Shown here: positions 36,730 to 49,419 of the stretch, piece after piece
Layout: each line of letters starts with the position of its first letter
Position numbering within the stretch: the first letter of the stretch is position 1
From: Gonatopus flavifemur
Taxonomy: Eukaryota; Arthropoda; Insecta; Hymenoptera; Dryinidae
Assembly: GCA_018340375.1 (NCBI GenBank)
Contig: JAFFJZ010000001.1
Span: 11,922,001-11,986,000, forward strand
Direction of reading: 5' to 3'
DNA: 64,000 bases
Translations under genes and position numbers: made by a program
The notes under the pieces: generated by a model
Databases searched by the model: none
The model's input: the letters and a program-made list of their open reading frames with translations, nothing else
Told to the model about the DNA's origin: nothing

Positions 36730-37815
36730 AGCAGAACAAGAACTGTACCTTCGAATTTTTCTATACTCAAAGAATTGTCTTTTCGAAGAATTGTATCCTC
36801 TTGTCTCAAAAACCTGTGCATTCTCAAATTCTAAAAGAACTGTCTCCTTAAAAAACTTCATTTTTAAATATCTTGGTTCTCGAATATCTGTATTTACCAA
36901 GGACTGCCCTCCTAAATAACTGTATTCTCAAAGAACTATTTTCTTAAAGAACTTTATTCTTAAATATCTGTATTCCTACAAAACTGTATTCTCAGAGAAT
37001 TGTATTCTTAATTGTAGTCTTAAAAAACTATATCCTCAAACATCTGCATCCTTAAGAATCTGCATTCTCAAATTTTAAAAGAACTATTTCCATAAGAAAC
37101 TTTATTCCTGAATATCTATATTTTCCAAAAATTGCCCTCCTAAATAACTGTAAATAATCTCAAAGAACTATTTTTTTAAATATCTGTATTCTCAGAGAAT
37201 TGTATTCTCAATACCTGTATTCTGCTGAATGACTTTTGAGGAGGTATTATTGATATAATGAGAATCGATAGTAAATTTCATTTATTGCAATAATAATCAT
37301 ATAGTTCAATAGCAAGAATCAACAACTTTGCAATAGTTATTCACCTGAATGTAAGTATTGAGAGTGAAGTTCTTTAGGAAAACATCTCTTGGAGAGTACA
37401 TATATCTAGGAGTGGAAATATTTAAGAATACAGTTCTTTGAGAGAACACTTTTATAACAATACAGTTCTTTAGGGCAGGGATGAGTATTTTTGTACTCCA
37501 AGAGTACTTTCCGTTGATCTCATATTTTACTTCAAAGACATATTTTACATAAAAAAAGTACTCCTGAGGTACAAAAATGCCCATCCCTGCTCAAGGGACA
37601 CAGTTCTTGAAAGATACAGATATTTAAGAACTCAGATATGAAGTTTTTTCAAAAGACAGTGCTTTGATAATACAGACTTTTAAGAATATAGTCCTTCCGA
37701 AATACGGATATTTAAGAACACAATTCTTCAAGAATACAGTTAATTGAGAAGACGATTCTTCGAAAATACACATATTTAAGAATTAAGTTCTTCAGAAATC
37801 CAGTTTTTGTGCCGC
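36730..37815. mobile_element. Array-filled foldback, large relative of 6351-6913
   Basis: It begins near GAGCAGAACAAGAACTG. The left half has many ACTGTATTCTTAAATATCTG-like units (36760-37230). The right half carries their inverse (TTTAAGAATACAGTTCTT). The centre (37240-37330) resembles that of 6351-6913: GAGGNGGTNTTATTGAT, AATGANAATCGA, and inverted AATAATCATAT words. A 114-bp hAT-type MITE is nested at 37476. The ends are diverged and no duplication could be fixed. Confidence 0.6.
37476..37589. mobile_element. hAT-type MITE, 114 bp
   Basis: It starts CAGGGATGAGTATTTTTGTA and ends with the inverted CAGGGATGGGCATTTTTGTA. It is flanked by CTTTAGGG (37468-37475) and CTCAAGGG (37590-37597), which match at 6 of 8 positions. 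CAGGG ends and an 8-bp duplication are hAT hallmarks. The element is palindromic (GTACTC...GAGTAC) and inserted in the older foldback. Confidence 0.75.
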
Positions 37816-38615
37816 TTCTCTGCGTATAATACATTTGATTTTGTTCAGGATAAACAATTTGTGTAGGAAAATAATTCCCGTATATTTCGTGTAGGATTAA
37901 AGTTACGTCTGAGTATATCTTGTTCAAAACAGAAGAATCAGGACAGATTTTGTATATTGGACGTTAATTAATTGCTTCTGCAATAACGAACTCCCCGCTT
38001 TTCCAGCGAGCATGCAGGAACGTGTAAACAAGATATACGTATATACTTATATAAGTACGTTGCGCCTAACTTGAGTTTCCTTCCCCGCTGCTCTGTTCCC
38101 TCAAGGAAGTTCAGGATCTAATTGGTGGTTAAGTTTTCTTCGCCGCTTTTCATCATGGATCTCATTTTGATCGGATCTTGCTCGGTTTTAATACTGAAGG
38201 GTTCAACATGGAAATATGAAATCAATTATATGAGATAACGATTTGTTTCCTGTTATCAAGTTTCATTGGCTGTGGAGAAATATTTTTTTCTTCTTCAACC
38301 GTCAACGGAAAATAATTCCTCGTTGCGAGAAGAGTTTTCAGTTTTATGTTATTGTATTCGGATGAAAAGAACTTATGAACAATTTTTTTTCTGAGAGATA
38401 ATTAGAGTTCCATCGAAATTAGTTTGACATGTTATTTGGAGATGAGAATTTTTCTTAGTACTTGGAACAATGGAATCGTTTGCAACGTTCATTGAAATTA
38501 CAGTAATACACACTGTTAAAAATTTCTTGAATTTTAATGCACTCTTAATGTACCAGTGTACATGAAATTTCAACTTGAAGGTACATGAAATGATATTCAA
38601 GTATTATTACATTAA

Positions 38616-38900
38616 CCCTCTAACCGTAACCCCGGTCTCACAGATCGCTATCAAAATTGTATTCGCTCGTAATTCGAACTTTTTTGATCGAATTGTTTGA
38701 CATTTCATTCCTACTCTGCACAGAATTGCTCACTAAGTTCTGTACATAAGCCCACTATCCTACCTCGTAGACATTTCTAATGATCCAAAAAATGTTTTCT
38801 TCACTTCTGACCACTTTGGATATCTAGAAGAAGGTGATAGCGGTCTGTTAGACTGGGGGTTACGGTTGACGTGATTTTGAGCAGGGATACGGTTTGAGGG
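38616..38900. mobile_element. piggyBac-like MITE with TTAA target
   Basis: TTAA lies directly on both sides (38612-38615 and 38901-38904). The ends are CCCTCTAACCGTA and the inverted CCCTCAAACCGTA. Inner inverted words GATCGCTATC / GATAGCGGTC follow. TTAA duplication with CCCT-type ends is characteristic of piggyBac. 285 bp, no transposase. Confidence 0.82.
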
Positions 38901-39142
38901 TTAACTATCAAATCATGTAGAATTGAATTACAATTTCAAGTGTCAGTGCATTAAAAATGAACTTAGACTAAATCGATAGAGATTTAAGAAAATAACATAA
39001 CCATCAATAATGTTTGAAATTGAGTGAATAAATTGAATAATTATCATCATTTTGTCATTATAAATTTTGAAATGAGTATTCTCAATCGCATTAGGTTACA
39101 CTCCACGAGTCTTGTCGTTGAGAGTGCTTGAACGACACTGAA

Positions 39143-39250
39143 CCCCAACAGAACCTACAATTTGTGTACGTCCAGAAAACCTCCGAAGGACGTCTGAGAA
39201 ACGTATTTGGACGTTTCCTGGACGTACACAAATTTTAGGTTCTGTTGGGG
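39143..39250. mobile_element. 108-bp palindromic MITE
   Basis: The arms (CCCCAACAGAACCTACAATT... and its inverse) pair for about 33 bp with one mismatch, including TTTGTGTACGTCCAG. The centre has further GGACGT/ACGTTT words. The target duplication is not resolved. Confidence 0.7.
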
Positions 39251-39906
39251 AAGGGTACGAAATTTTGCGCGAAATATTTTCGTGAACCACGTGAGAAATA
39301 CAAATTTTATGAATACGATGATAAATCACATGCTTGGGATTGAGGATTTTAATTTCATAGTGGTTCTGAAACATTATGGGATCGATGGAAAATTCTTAAG
39401 ATTGAAGGTTATAATCCAGAAAATTTGGCTTCCTATGTTTCAGAATCAATATGGAATGAGAATTTGCATTCACAGTGCGCAATCCCATGCATGTATTTTA
39501 TTATCACATAATTGAAATTTGTAATTCTTACATATTTTATAAAAGAAGGATGCGAAAAATATCATATGTTTCGTCTTTCGCTTGAGGATCCTCAATTTTT
39601 AGGTTCTTAATGAGTTCCAAAGAAAATTTACTGGAAGTTTTTTTCTGGAACGCGAAAGAAAATTCATATACAAATTTCATGTATTCATACATTAAATTTC
39701 AAATCTATGTACATTAAATTTATTGTGTGTAGATTTGAAATTTGTGGAACCTGTACATGAATTTTCAGTTACGTACTTGAAAAAAACTTCCAGTAGATTT
39801 ACATTAAAATTCATGCGGAAATTTTTAACAGTGCAATTCTAAAGCGGTTGTAAAAAGACAAACTTGAATATCCACTCCAAATGCAAGCAGAAAAGTAATG
39901 ATTGTA

Positions 39907-40129
39907 CACTGTCAGGAATATCTGGAAGTTTTTTTCAATTACGTACATGAAATCAGGTTCATATACATTCTGCATTAAATTTAATGTCCAAAAACATGAA
40001 AAAACTATAGATTATGCTATTTTTTACATTAAATTTCATGTAAAATTTGCATGAAACTGAATTCATGTACGTACTTGAAAAAAACTCTCAGTAAAAACAT
40101 CAAAATTAATGCAGAAGTTTTTAACAGTG
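39907..40129. mobile_element. Probable short relative of the CACTGTTAAAAA element
   Basis: The left side begins CACTGTCAGGAATATCTGG and the right side ends GTTTTTAACAGTG. ACGTACATGAAAT and CATGTACGTACTTGAAA words occur in inverted relation inside. The ends match only at CACTGT, so the boundaries are tentative. Confidence 0.4.
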
Positions 40130-40182
40130 ATAGTTATTGTCTGGATAAATCTTGAAAAGATACTGAGTCTCAAGGAAGTATA

Positions 40183-40374
40183 CACTCTTGAAAAAAACTG
40201 GAATTTTCCGGTACCTAGGAACTGGAAAATTTCTGTTCATGACAAATTTTGCAATTTACGTACAAGAAAATTCCTGGTGTACTGAATTTTCATGATTTGA
40301 ATGTCATTTTTCAGTACAAATGTGCAGGTTAATTGCTTCCAGTACGGCACTCGAAGTTTTTTTTTACAGTCTGT
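40183..40374. mobile_element. Degenerate AT-rich MITE
   Basis: CACTCTTGAAAAAAACTGG follows TA at the left. At the right a long T run, ACAGTCTG, then TA. GGAATTTTCC and GAAAATT words fill the interior. End similarity is low, so this is tentative. Confidence 0.35.
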
Positions 40375-40603
40375 AGTCTCCAATGACGAGTTTAACGAAG
40401 TTAACAATCAACAGTCTTCGAGAATCAACACACAATTTCTTCAAATTATCAAGAAATATAAATACGCACTGAGATGAATTTACTTCTTTTGTTGCTACAC
40501 CCTGTAAAAAATGTTTATTAACAAATTCTAGTATTTCCACTGATAGTCTACAGCAAAAATTGAAATTTTGCAGTACATAATCCGTAGAATGTCAGTAAAT
40601 GTA

Positions 40604-40875
40604 CACTGAGAACCCGATTTTTTAGATTGAAAGGAAATTTTCTTTACCCTCATTCTAATAAAAATTTTTTTCAATGGAAAAATTCTTCATCAGATTGAAA
40701 CAAAAAATTTTCAAATTGAGATCGAAATATATTCCTCCTTGAATTCGAAGCATACAATTTCAATTCAATGGAAAATTTTCTCATTGGAATGAACTATCTT
40801 TTCCATTGAAAACAAGATTCATCAGAATGAGGGCAAAGAAATTTCCTTTAAATCTAAGAAATCGGGTTCTCAGTG
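40604..40875. mobile_element. Young palindromic MITE, CACTGAGAACCCGATTT ends, TA target
   Basis: The inverted arms are alike for more than 50 bp, starting CACTGAGAACCCGATTT and continuing through AAAGGAAATTT and CCCTCATTCT. They are flanked by TA (40602-40603 and 40876-40877). 272 bp, non-coding. The high arm identity suggests a recent insertion. Confidence 0.85.
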
Positions 40876-41411
40876 TACTGGAAAACGAATTCACTGAAAT
40901 TTCAAGACGCAATGAATTCCCAGTTTTTCCACAGAGCACTGTCTAAATCTGAAAGAGTGAAAAATCAAGTGTTTCACTCCACTAAGTCTGAGAAGTGAGC
41001 CAGTCCGCTTCGAATGGGATTTTCATTCATTTCGAGTGAACCCTCATTTTTTTAGAGTGGCTGTGAGTTTCCAACTTCAAACCTTGGAACATCAGTCTAA
41101 AAGAGTGGAAATTTCACTCAAAATTTCGACAGGCTCACTTTTGGCTGTATGAACAGTGAAATCTCACTCCAAAAATGTCAGCTGCAGCGAAAATAATTGC
41201 TATTACAGTTGTTAGTTATTCATTAGCTGATACCACATCAAGAATTTTAGCTACAATATTTTTTTGTGGCAGCTACACCTTTTGCTGTTACAGTTAAGTA
41301 AGTGTGAATTAATTTTCAATTATACAAATATTAGCGAATTACACGAAGAAGAATAAATCAGCTGCAGGAGCTATTTTTCAGCGGTAGAAGCGAGAAATGT
41401 GGAAACACTTA

Positions 41412-41660
41412 CACTGTAAAAAATATACTTCCTAAACTGCCAAAGAAGTTTGGCAGTTTTTTACACAAACTTTTTTTGTAAATTACCAAACAAAAGTTTG
41501 TAAACATTCAAAAAATTTTGTGATTTCACGAAGATCTTTGAGAATTCACAAACTTTTGTTCGGCAATTTACAAAAAAAGGTTCGGAAATTATTTTTCCAA
41601 ACCAAGTTTGTAAATTTCCAAGCATTTTTGTTTGGAATTCAACAAATTTTTTTTACAGTG
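41412..41660. mobile_element. MITE with CACTGTAAAAAA ends, TA target
   Basis: CACTGTAAAAAATATACTTCC at the left is mirrored by the complement of CACTGTAAAAAAAATTTGTT at the right. TA is on both sides (41410-41411 and 41661-41662). The interior is a series of CAAACTTTTTTTG / CAAAAAAAGTTTG-like words. Tc1/mariner-type target. Confidence 0.8.
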
Positions 41661-41662
41661 TA

Positions 41663-44600
41663 GTAGCTAAATTATTTGCCCATATCTGCACAGACGTTGA
41701 GCCAACTCCAACCCTTTGATGGAGCGAAATTGGCCAGCATTTGCCAAGAATAGGCTGAAATTGGCTCAATCTTAGTACAAACACACAGAAAATTTCAAGT
41801 CAATTAGGCGATCATTGTCCGAATTACACGCATATTTGTAGAATTTTTGTGCCATATGTCAAGCACTTTTGAAACTTTGAATCCGTTTTTCTCCAAACTG
41901 TGTTTTCAAAGTTGGTGACCAACATTACTGGAAAACGGCTGAACCGATTAGTCTCAAATTTTAACACGAACTTCTTGAATACATTTTCGAGTAATTATTT
42001 GGAGATTTTTTCTCACCGATAAATATTTTCCTTTTTTTGTAAACAATAACTTAAGGCCGACATTTTTGTCAAAAATCGATTTTTTTTTTGTTGAGAAACC
42101 GCCGTTTTGTCACAAAAATCTATTTTGCTTATTCCTTCGATTAATTACTAGATTCAACATTACTTTAACGAAATCTGTTTGGTTTTTTTAATTTCAGAGG
42201 ATCCAGTTCACAGATATAGTGGTCACCGCAAAACGTCTTTTTTGAGAGGAGCTCCCGGAGATCAGCTGTAGCTCCTTTCCAAATGAATATTTCTACTAAT
42301 ACTAAGTTTCAAAATACAGGTCAAAGATACCATAATATGTGTAAAAATTTTTAGATCAATAAATTTAAAAGTTTTCTTCAGAAAAAATTCTGGAAAATTC
42401 GCTTTTTTTCGGCCTTCTAACTGTATATAACCCCTCAATGCACACAGGGATGCCTATCCAAATATCAACCACCAATCTCGTGCCGTTGCAGCTAAGATTC
42501 CCTCCTGTGGTATTCAATAAATAGCTATAGCAGCGAAAAAAGTGAGTAACTGCCACATCAAATTCATTTTCCGTGAGTTAATTGCAAAGAGATTCAATGT
42601 ACAACTTTCACCGAGCATAAACTAGAATTTGGTACACAGGAATGCTTTCCTCGTCATATTTTTCCCTCGCGATATAGAGTTTAGAAATTTTAATGGGATA
42701 TGTCACGTATATTTCGTGCACGAGTCAACAGTATGATATAAGGTTCATACGTAATCTTCTTCCCCCATTGTTCTCAAGTGAAAAAATAAACAACGCTGCA
42801 TCAAATCCGTTGAAATATCCTGCATTCCACAACACCGAGTGAAAATCTTAAACTTTTCTAATAAAATCGTGTAGGAGAGGGATATAAATGTACGACGTGA
42901 CCTTAAATATTCGTTAGATAAACTTGGTGGAGCTATGATATACACGTAGCTCCAGCTAGATACACCAAGTTGCTTTTCTTGAACAATTTTTATGAGTGCA
43001 GCATACATACATACCCACCTATCTTATTATAATTATATTATACAGAGTGGCAAAAGCGGAGAGTAGCAAATATTTATCGTTATGGAATTTAATAGTGTAT
43101 GGAATTTCGACAAGGGAATACCTAGACACCTTTCTTCTGTCCGCTAACGTATATTAGAGGAACCTTTTCCACAGTTACACGTTTCGTCGACTTTGTCCTT
43201 TTGAATGTCCGTTGTCATTGTCGTTACCATTCTTGTTGCTCGTTACTCGAGTTTAGTTTGTGCATCGTGTACCACCCACATGTATGTATACGTATATATA
43301 AGTATGTATGCACTTTGGTCTCGTGCGACGTAGCAAAGATGGAAGAGTAGAAACTCCGTTACACGGAAGAGTAGCTCGGTTCTTCTTGAATGTCTTCTGG
43401 TACATTATTCGTAATATACGGTGTCAGGCCGCAATAAACTACTTTACGACACTGAAACTACCACAAGAATAAAACACAGTCCCGCGGATCAGGGAGTAAG
43501 TTAATTTCGCGAGACAGTCTAAACAGTAGGAAACTTCGTCAAGTTTCTTGTTCTCTTTTTTGAAGTTCTCCCTTTCAACACCTCTTCCTCCCCTTCCTCC
43601 TTCTTCTCCTCCTCGTTTTCCTCGACCCGAGTCGATGGGAAAAGTATTGTATCAACCAACTCGCTTAGACGTCGGAGAATTTCCCGTTAAGAATCTCACG
43701 TCAAAATATACGCGGGGTATGTTGAAAGAAAAGCTATTTCTTGTTATTCGTAACATTGATGTTTCTTTTGTGCCTGGGGCATCGTGTTTTCTCATTAAAG
43801 AAAATGTTCGAGCTCCCTCTCTATGTCTCTTTGCTGAAGGTAGGAAAAATAAACATTTATTGATGTACAGGGACGTTGTTTATGACGAAAGAACAAAACA
43901 ACATACGAATTTCAATTTTATCATCGGTTCCGTCTTTTACAAGATTTTACGGCAAGGGACATGCGTGGGATCACGACGGGTGAACGGTTGTCTTTGTATC
44001 AAGATCTTTCAAAGTTTTCATAAGGTAAGAGATAAGACTTCGGAGAGAGTGAGAAGTAGCCATATAATATGGGTCAAGCTCAGGCTTTAAACGGGCAGAC
44101 GAGGAGTCAAGGAGCTGAAGTAAGAGCTGATGGGAAATTTTCAGCGCCGGAAAATCTCTGTTATCTTGTTTAGACCCTTGCCATTCACCTCACAATTGCT
44201 ATATATGTATAGACCTTACTCTACCTAACAGGATATGATAAATTCCTCCCAATGAATGGCCGATTAAGGCCAAGTCATAATTCATTGAAACCTCGGTAAG
44301 GATCAACCTTGTAGAATGGATGTCGAGATTTTATTACGTATCATATAATAAACGGTTATGGGAGATTCAAGCGAGGCTTCTCATTCGAAAGTTTCAAGAA
44401 ATTCAGCCGATTCCGGGTGGAATTCATTGCATCGACGAATAATCGGCGTCGATTGATGGAATATAAAATCAACGCATATCACGTAAAGTATCAACCCGCG
44501 GGATATAATATATATCAAACGAAATCGTTGGGCGCGACAATTGGCGTTACAATAAATTGTGTCACGTATGATGATAAACTTGGTATATCGTAGGATTAAT

Positions 44601-47600
44601 TGTTTCGAGATGAATTATCTAAACGATAAATTGTGTCGGTACGAAACATCTCTACGGCGAGGAATGGTGAATTTTCCACGATTAACTGTATCACGATAAA
44701 TCACGTACACGATGAATTGTCGAGTGTAGGTATTTCTCTCTCTTTTACTCGCCCTGCGAGTGCTTCAAAACATCTCCTCGAGAGAAAACCCGTTTTCCAC
44801 TCATGGTCCGCATATTTGCCAGCCAATTTATCCATACCGTTGATTCTCAGTCAATCATTCCCCTTTTAATGTATTCATGTACTTTGAATCGTACAGCCTG
44901 TAGTCGTATGTACGTAAAATTAGTTGTTCAGTGTATACTGTGGAGTACTTTCGATTCATCGAATGCCACTTCTCATTTTTTCTTAGATTCCAATATTATG
45001 CGAGAAACAAGTCTTTTCTGTTCTCCGTCGTAAAATCTGATAGCTTGATATATGTATTTATCTCAGAAAGGTGTTGGTGTTGCGGACAAAAAACATCACA
45101 AATTATGACACATTAATTCCTAATCGTTTAGGATTAGTTAATTAATCGTTCATACTAATTAAAACAGTAGTTTTATGAGCTGAAGAATTCTTAAAAAGGC
45201 AAAATCAGAAAATCGAATTAACATCTGGTTGTATTGATTTAAAAAATATTAATTACAGTGAGAATCATTTATATTCGAGTTGGGTGGGGTACAGGGTACT
45301 CGTTACGCACTGTTGAGGCTGTAATTTATAGCGAATCATTATATTTACTCACGTCTGATGAAGGAAATGTCGTGAAACGAGGAAGCGATTACATATTCTC
45401 AACTTGAAAAAAAGAAGCAAATTTTAATTTGACTCAACGTTTCGAAATAAAACAATCAAAATGAAACGAGGTGCCAACGTTACTTCACACGGTTACCAAT
45501 TTTCATTGAAAAATTGAGTACACGTTACAGAAGGATGCAGCAAATGCAATTACATCAAACATTTATTATTCCGGTTCAATGATTCATCTCTTCGCTTCTT
45601 CTCTTCTATTCGCAAGGACTCAGAGGGGGATAAAGGATTCATCCTTTTGATGTTTTCTCTAGAAATTTACTTTGCTCTAGAATCGTTTGAAAAGATTTCA
45701 TAATCATTATAGTATGAGAAAATCCGAATGGACGTTTCTCTTTGACTCATTAAGATATCCCATTAAAATTATTGAACTTGCAATTTCAGTCCTGCAAGAA
45801 GGGAATCGTTGGGAGATCTTCCAAAGATATCATCATAAGGGGTATCCAATAGTATGACTCTTAATTCTTTGGTAGTATCACGAGATTTAGCTACACCATG
45901 TAATCGATTCCATGTATCCATATGTTCTAAAATCTGATCTTTATATCTAAGGATAATATTTCAATCTTCCCCCAATATAATGGACAAATCGAGCAAACGA
46001 TGCTCTTAATTGTTTCATCTAACACTTATAATCCTAAAATCATTTTATAACATCAAATTATCATCATATTGTACGAGCACTTTAACGTTCGAAGTAATAT
46101 CGAGATCTTGAAACAAGGTACAGCAGTTCTTGAAGGCTTAAGAGTGTATCAAGTGGGTAGTAGAGAGCGCACTTGCACCTTTTCCATTATAAACTGAATA
46201 TGTGTTGATTGGCTTGGCAATCGATGGAGAGAGAACATTGAAAAATACGGGTTTGAGGTAATAATGTGCACTTTAACTGTTTAATTAGTTGAGTTATTGA
46301 GCTCAACAATTGTTATATATCTATACATATATATATATATTTGATAAATATAATCCCATCCCCTCGAAATGATTCATGGAACACTAAAATGTTCATTCGT
46401 AGATGAATTATCTCGATACAAATCACTCTCATTAATTCTATTGTTTCTCATTCATAACTTAAAATGAAAATATTCGAAACTTGGAGCTTGGACAATTTCT
46501 CAAGACCCTGACGAATTACCATCTTCTCTTTTTGAAAGAGGAACTTTATCCTCGAAAATATTTCATCATAATCACCTTATTATCTCCATCGGGATCCGAA
46601 GAAACAACTCTCTGAGACGAAAAGAAAAAATAAAACAGGTACAATTTATTCATAATAATTTCTTTTCTGCGTATTGATGTTTTTGAATTTGTGTATAAAT
46701 GATTAGTTATGAGTGCGTGAAAATGACGATTAAAAGGATGATCCTTTATCGAGATAAACGGTTAACCATAGTTCATAATCCATGTGCTTGCCGCTTCGAT
46801 CATTTTATCATGATCGTTCGTTGGCGAGTCAGACCTCCGTTTGAATTGCAGTCAACAGCGAAGCTGCAGCTTTAAGACTCATTAAAGTCATTATGCTACG
46901 TCAAGTTCCGGGATTATATAATAAACTAAGAGATCGTTTTCCGGGATGCTGTTGGAGCATAATGTATAACGAATTAACTCATTCAAGTTGATGTATAAAC
47001 ATTCTATCTCTCATCTTCATTGCTTTCAAGCAGATGCAATGAAGAAAGGATATCCATTTTACGTGTAATCCATCGGTATCATGAGATAATGGTTAAGCGA
47101 TCAAAAACATTCGTCTTGTATAAAGGAGGAATTGAAACTTCACCCATGGAATCTCATGGAAAAATCTAGGTGAATGGCAATTTGTTTGGTTTATACATAA
47201 ATAACTTAAAGTGATTCTTTTTTTCTCTCGATTGGAAATAAAGTGGCTTGATGGAGATGATATTTATGATTCACAAATCAAGATCATCAATGGAAATTTA
47301 TCACGAAGGTAGAAATATCTGGGAACCCAAGCATGTCTAATTTATGATGAACGTTTAGATTTGTACATACACCCTACGTCATGATCATTTGCACGCGATG
47401 CAAGAAATCTTCCTACTTCTCGTCATGCTCGTCGTGGCCAGTGGGCAGTCAAGTGCCATGAAACGCGTGGCGACGAAGTAGAACAACGTAAAATCGGTCA
47501 TTATAGCACTTCAGAGGTATACAATTTTATCTATGGATATACATGCCCTTTTTTCTTTCCATAAGTGAGGAAAATATCATGAATATTATATAGTTCATGC

Positions 47601-47988
47601 GGATTCCTAGCGATTATTTTTCTTGTCGTTATCAATGTTATAATCACACTACTTGACAAGATCCTTGTATTTATCGGGTTTTTGTTCCATGCATGATAAA
47701 TTGTTGAACGTAGTTTCGTGCAATCATTCATCTACCTTAACTACCGTAATGGATCAATTTACAGGAAGGAGATGATTATTTATCTGTATTCTTGTGAATA
47801 ATTCATTTGTGCGTGAAGTCAAGTGACTACCCATGTGGTTATTGCTGGGAATCGACTGATCCCAGCGGTCCTATACTGATGGGGATTTATGTGTCCAATT
47901 TTAGCGAAAAGAATTTAACAAGTGTCACTGATTTTTCTGACAGATATTCAATGACATTGGGTCTCCAACAATCGATATTGAGGGAACA
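41663..47988. other. Unique non-coding stretch
   Basis: No supportable gene. A TATA-like TATATATAAG at about 43291 precedes a 180-codon plus-strand ORF (43548-44090) with no recognisable domain; I did not accept it. A TA-rich run lies at about 46320-46342. The region 41690-42360 is poly-A/T-rich without clear element ends. Confidence 0.35.
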
Positions 47989-48065
47989 TTGGTCACAGTG
48001 GATCAGCGCACGTATTTAGTTTTTAGGCACCCTCTTTTTAACCTCATCTTGGAATGCCGCTGAAC
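47989..48065. repeat. Dispersed repeat, copy A
   Basis: The words CACAGTGGATCAGCGCACGT, GTATTTAGTTTTTAGGCACC and CATCTTGGAATGCCGCTG recur inverted at 54979-55060 in the same order. This copy lacks about a dozen bases present in the other. A diverged end, GTGGATCACTGTGACCCATG, lies at 48605. The element type is unknown. Confidence 0.65.
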
Positions 48066-48069
48066 TGCA

Positions 48070-48995
48070 AGGTGTCATAAGTTGTGTGTTCAGTGTACAA
48101 TTGCTACTGATAACATGTGAGTCTGGATTTTGATATGTCCTGTTTTTATAAGAATGTATGTGAACTCACTCAGGTCTACATTTTTACTTGCTTATGAACA
48201 TCTAAAGTGAAGGGTTTGTGAGTCATTTTTATCCACGGATTGATTATTTGTTACAATTCCAGATGCCTTAAAATCGTCTTTGGAAACCCAAATGAAAAAT
48301 TGATGTAGGTTGTTATGAATCTTGTAAACAAAGATGGATTGAAAATCAGAATTGCTGCAAAATTGAAAGGCTTTCCTCTCACCACCTCACAGCGTTGCTG
48401 TGATAAACTTCAAGATTCTGAGAGTTTGATCCATGAAATTATCCACGTACAGTGGATCAAATTATAAAATTCCAGAAGATGATAAAAACTTGGTATTTCA
48501 TTTACGTAGATGAACCATATTCCTTGTTCATTCTGTAGGCGAGAGATTTATATGAACTTCCATGCTGAAACACTACTTTTGAAGTTATAGAGCAAGAAGA
48601 AAAAGTGGATCACTGTGACCCATGCTCCTCTATATAGAGCCATGGTAACACAACAGGGAAATTTGTATTCGAGATGTTTTAGGGAACCTTGTTCGGAAAA
48701 ACTCCTTTACAGTTTTTAAATATTCCATGGATATCGTAGTTACATGTGGTGCTGTCTGGACATCAACTGCATGAACCTAACCTGAGACTATAACGCTATT
48801 GAGACTGTTGGAAAAATTAGGGAAAAAGTATGACAAAAATCGCCACGAAATGGAAAAACACAGTCATTTCTTTTTCTTCCGTAGCAGCCTTTGTCTCGGT
48901 TTCTTTTCGAATATTTTCACCATTTTAGATAATGACTAGAGCTGCGTTCCAAAAATTAAGTTGTACGCAGTCAAAATCGAAACTAAAAATCATAT
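48070..48995. other. Probably repeat-derived, unrecognised
   Basis: No gene seen. The stretch is bounded by sequence related to the dispersed repeat (47989-48065) and by AGTGGATCACTGTGACCCAT at about 48604-48623, so it may be the interior of that unknown element. Confidence 0.3.
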
Positions 48996-49002
48996 TCTCT
49001 TC

Positions 49003-49400
49003 GATGTAGTTCAGATGAGTTTGGCGCGGAACAGTGCAATTTGGAGCGGTGTACATCAGATTAATGTAGTTCAGTGGTTAGGAGCATTATAGTTCAAAAC
49101 GATGCAGTTCGAATCAGTATAGTCTGAGGCAGTATATTTCAGAATAATGTAGTTTGGAACAGTGTGGTTCAAATTTTTTCGTATTTCAAATTTGCGAAAT
49201 AGAATAATCTCGGTACTTTTATGTGTGTAGTTTAAATTCGTGTAGTTGAAATATTAGTGCACTTCGAAACGGTGTTGTTGAGAATTGGATAGTTCAATTA
49301 TTGTGCCGTGAAATAATCGCTGTACATTCATTTATGTAGTTCAGATTTGTATGGATCGATATTGCAAGTTGTTCCCGTGTAGTTCAGATTTGTGCGATAT
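49003..49400. repeat. Degenerate GTAGTTCAG minisatellite
   Basis: Variants of ATGTAGTTCAGA recur many times. Between about 49088 and 49162 they are spaced 14-15 bp apart (TATAGTTCAAA, GCAGTTCGAA, TATAGTCTGAG, TATATTTCAGA, ATGTAGTTTGG, GTGGTTCAAA). Spacing is looser elsewhere. No coding frame is maintained. Confidence 0.65.
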
Positions 49401-49419
49401 TGAGTCACCCTCTCTCCTT

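Larger units (their letters stand above)
38511..39833. mobile_element. CACTGTTAAAAATTTC-ended element with nested MITEs
   Basis: The left end CACTGTTAAAAATTTCTTG, then AATTTTAATGCA, is inverted at the right end (TTTTTAACAGTG). CA is outside both ends. Subterminal words GTACATGAAATTT and TACATTAAATTT recur in both orientations. Two smaller elements (38616-38900 and 39143-39250) lie inside. A related end recurs at 40118-40129. Confidence 0.55.

Noticed and set aside
43548..44090. 180-codon plus-strand ORF with a proline-rich start and an upstream TATA-like sequence
   Set aside because: The proline run comes from a TCC-rich tract. No domain, signal or conserved motif is visible, and an ORF of this length can arise by chance in 64 kb over six frames.
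45361..45415. Short minus-strand exon-like interval ending at a GTGAGT donor
   Set aside because: Preceded by a T-rich tract ending in AG, but it encodes nothing recognisable and has AT-rich content like the background.
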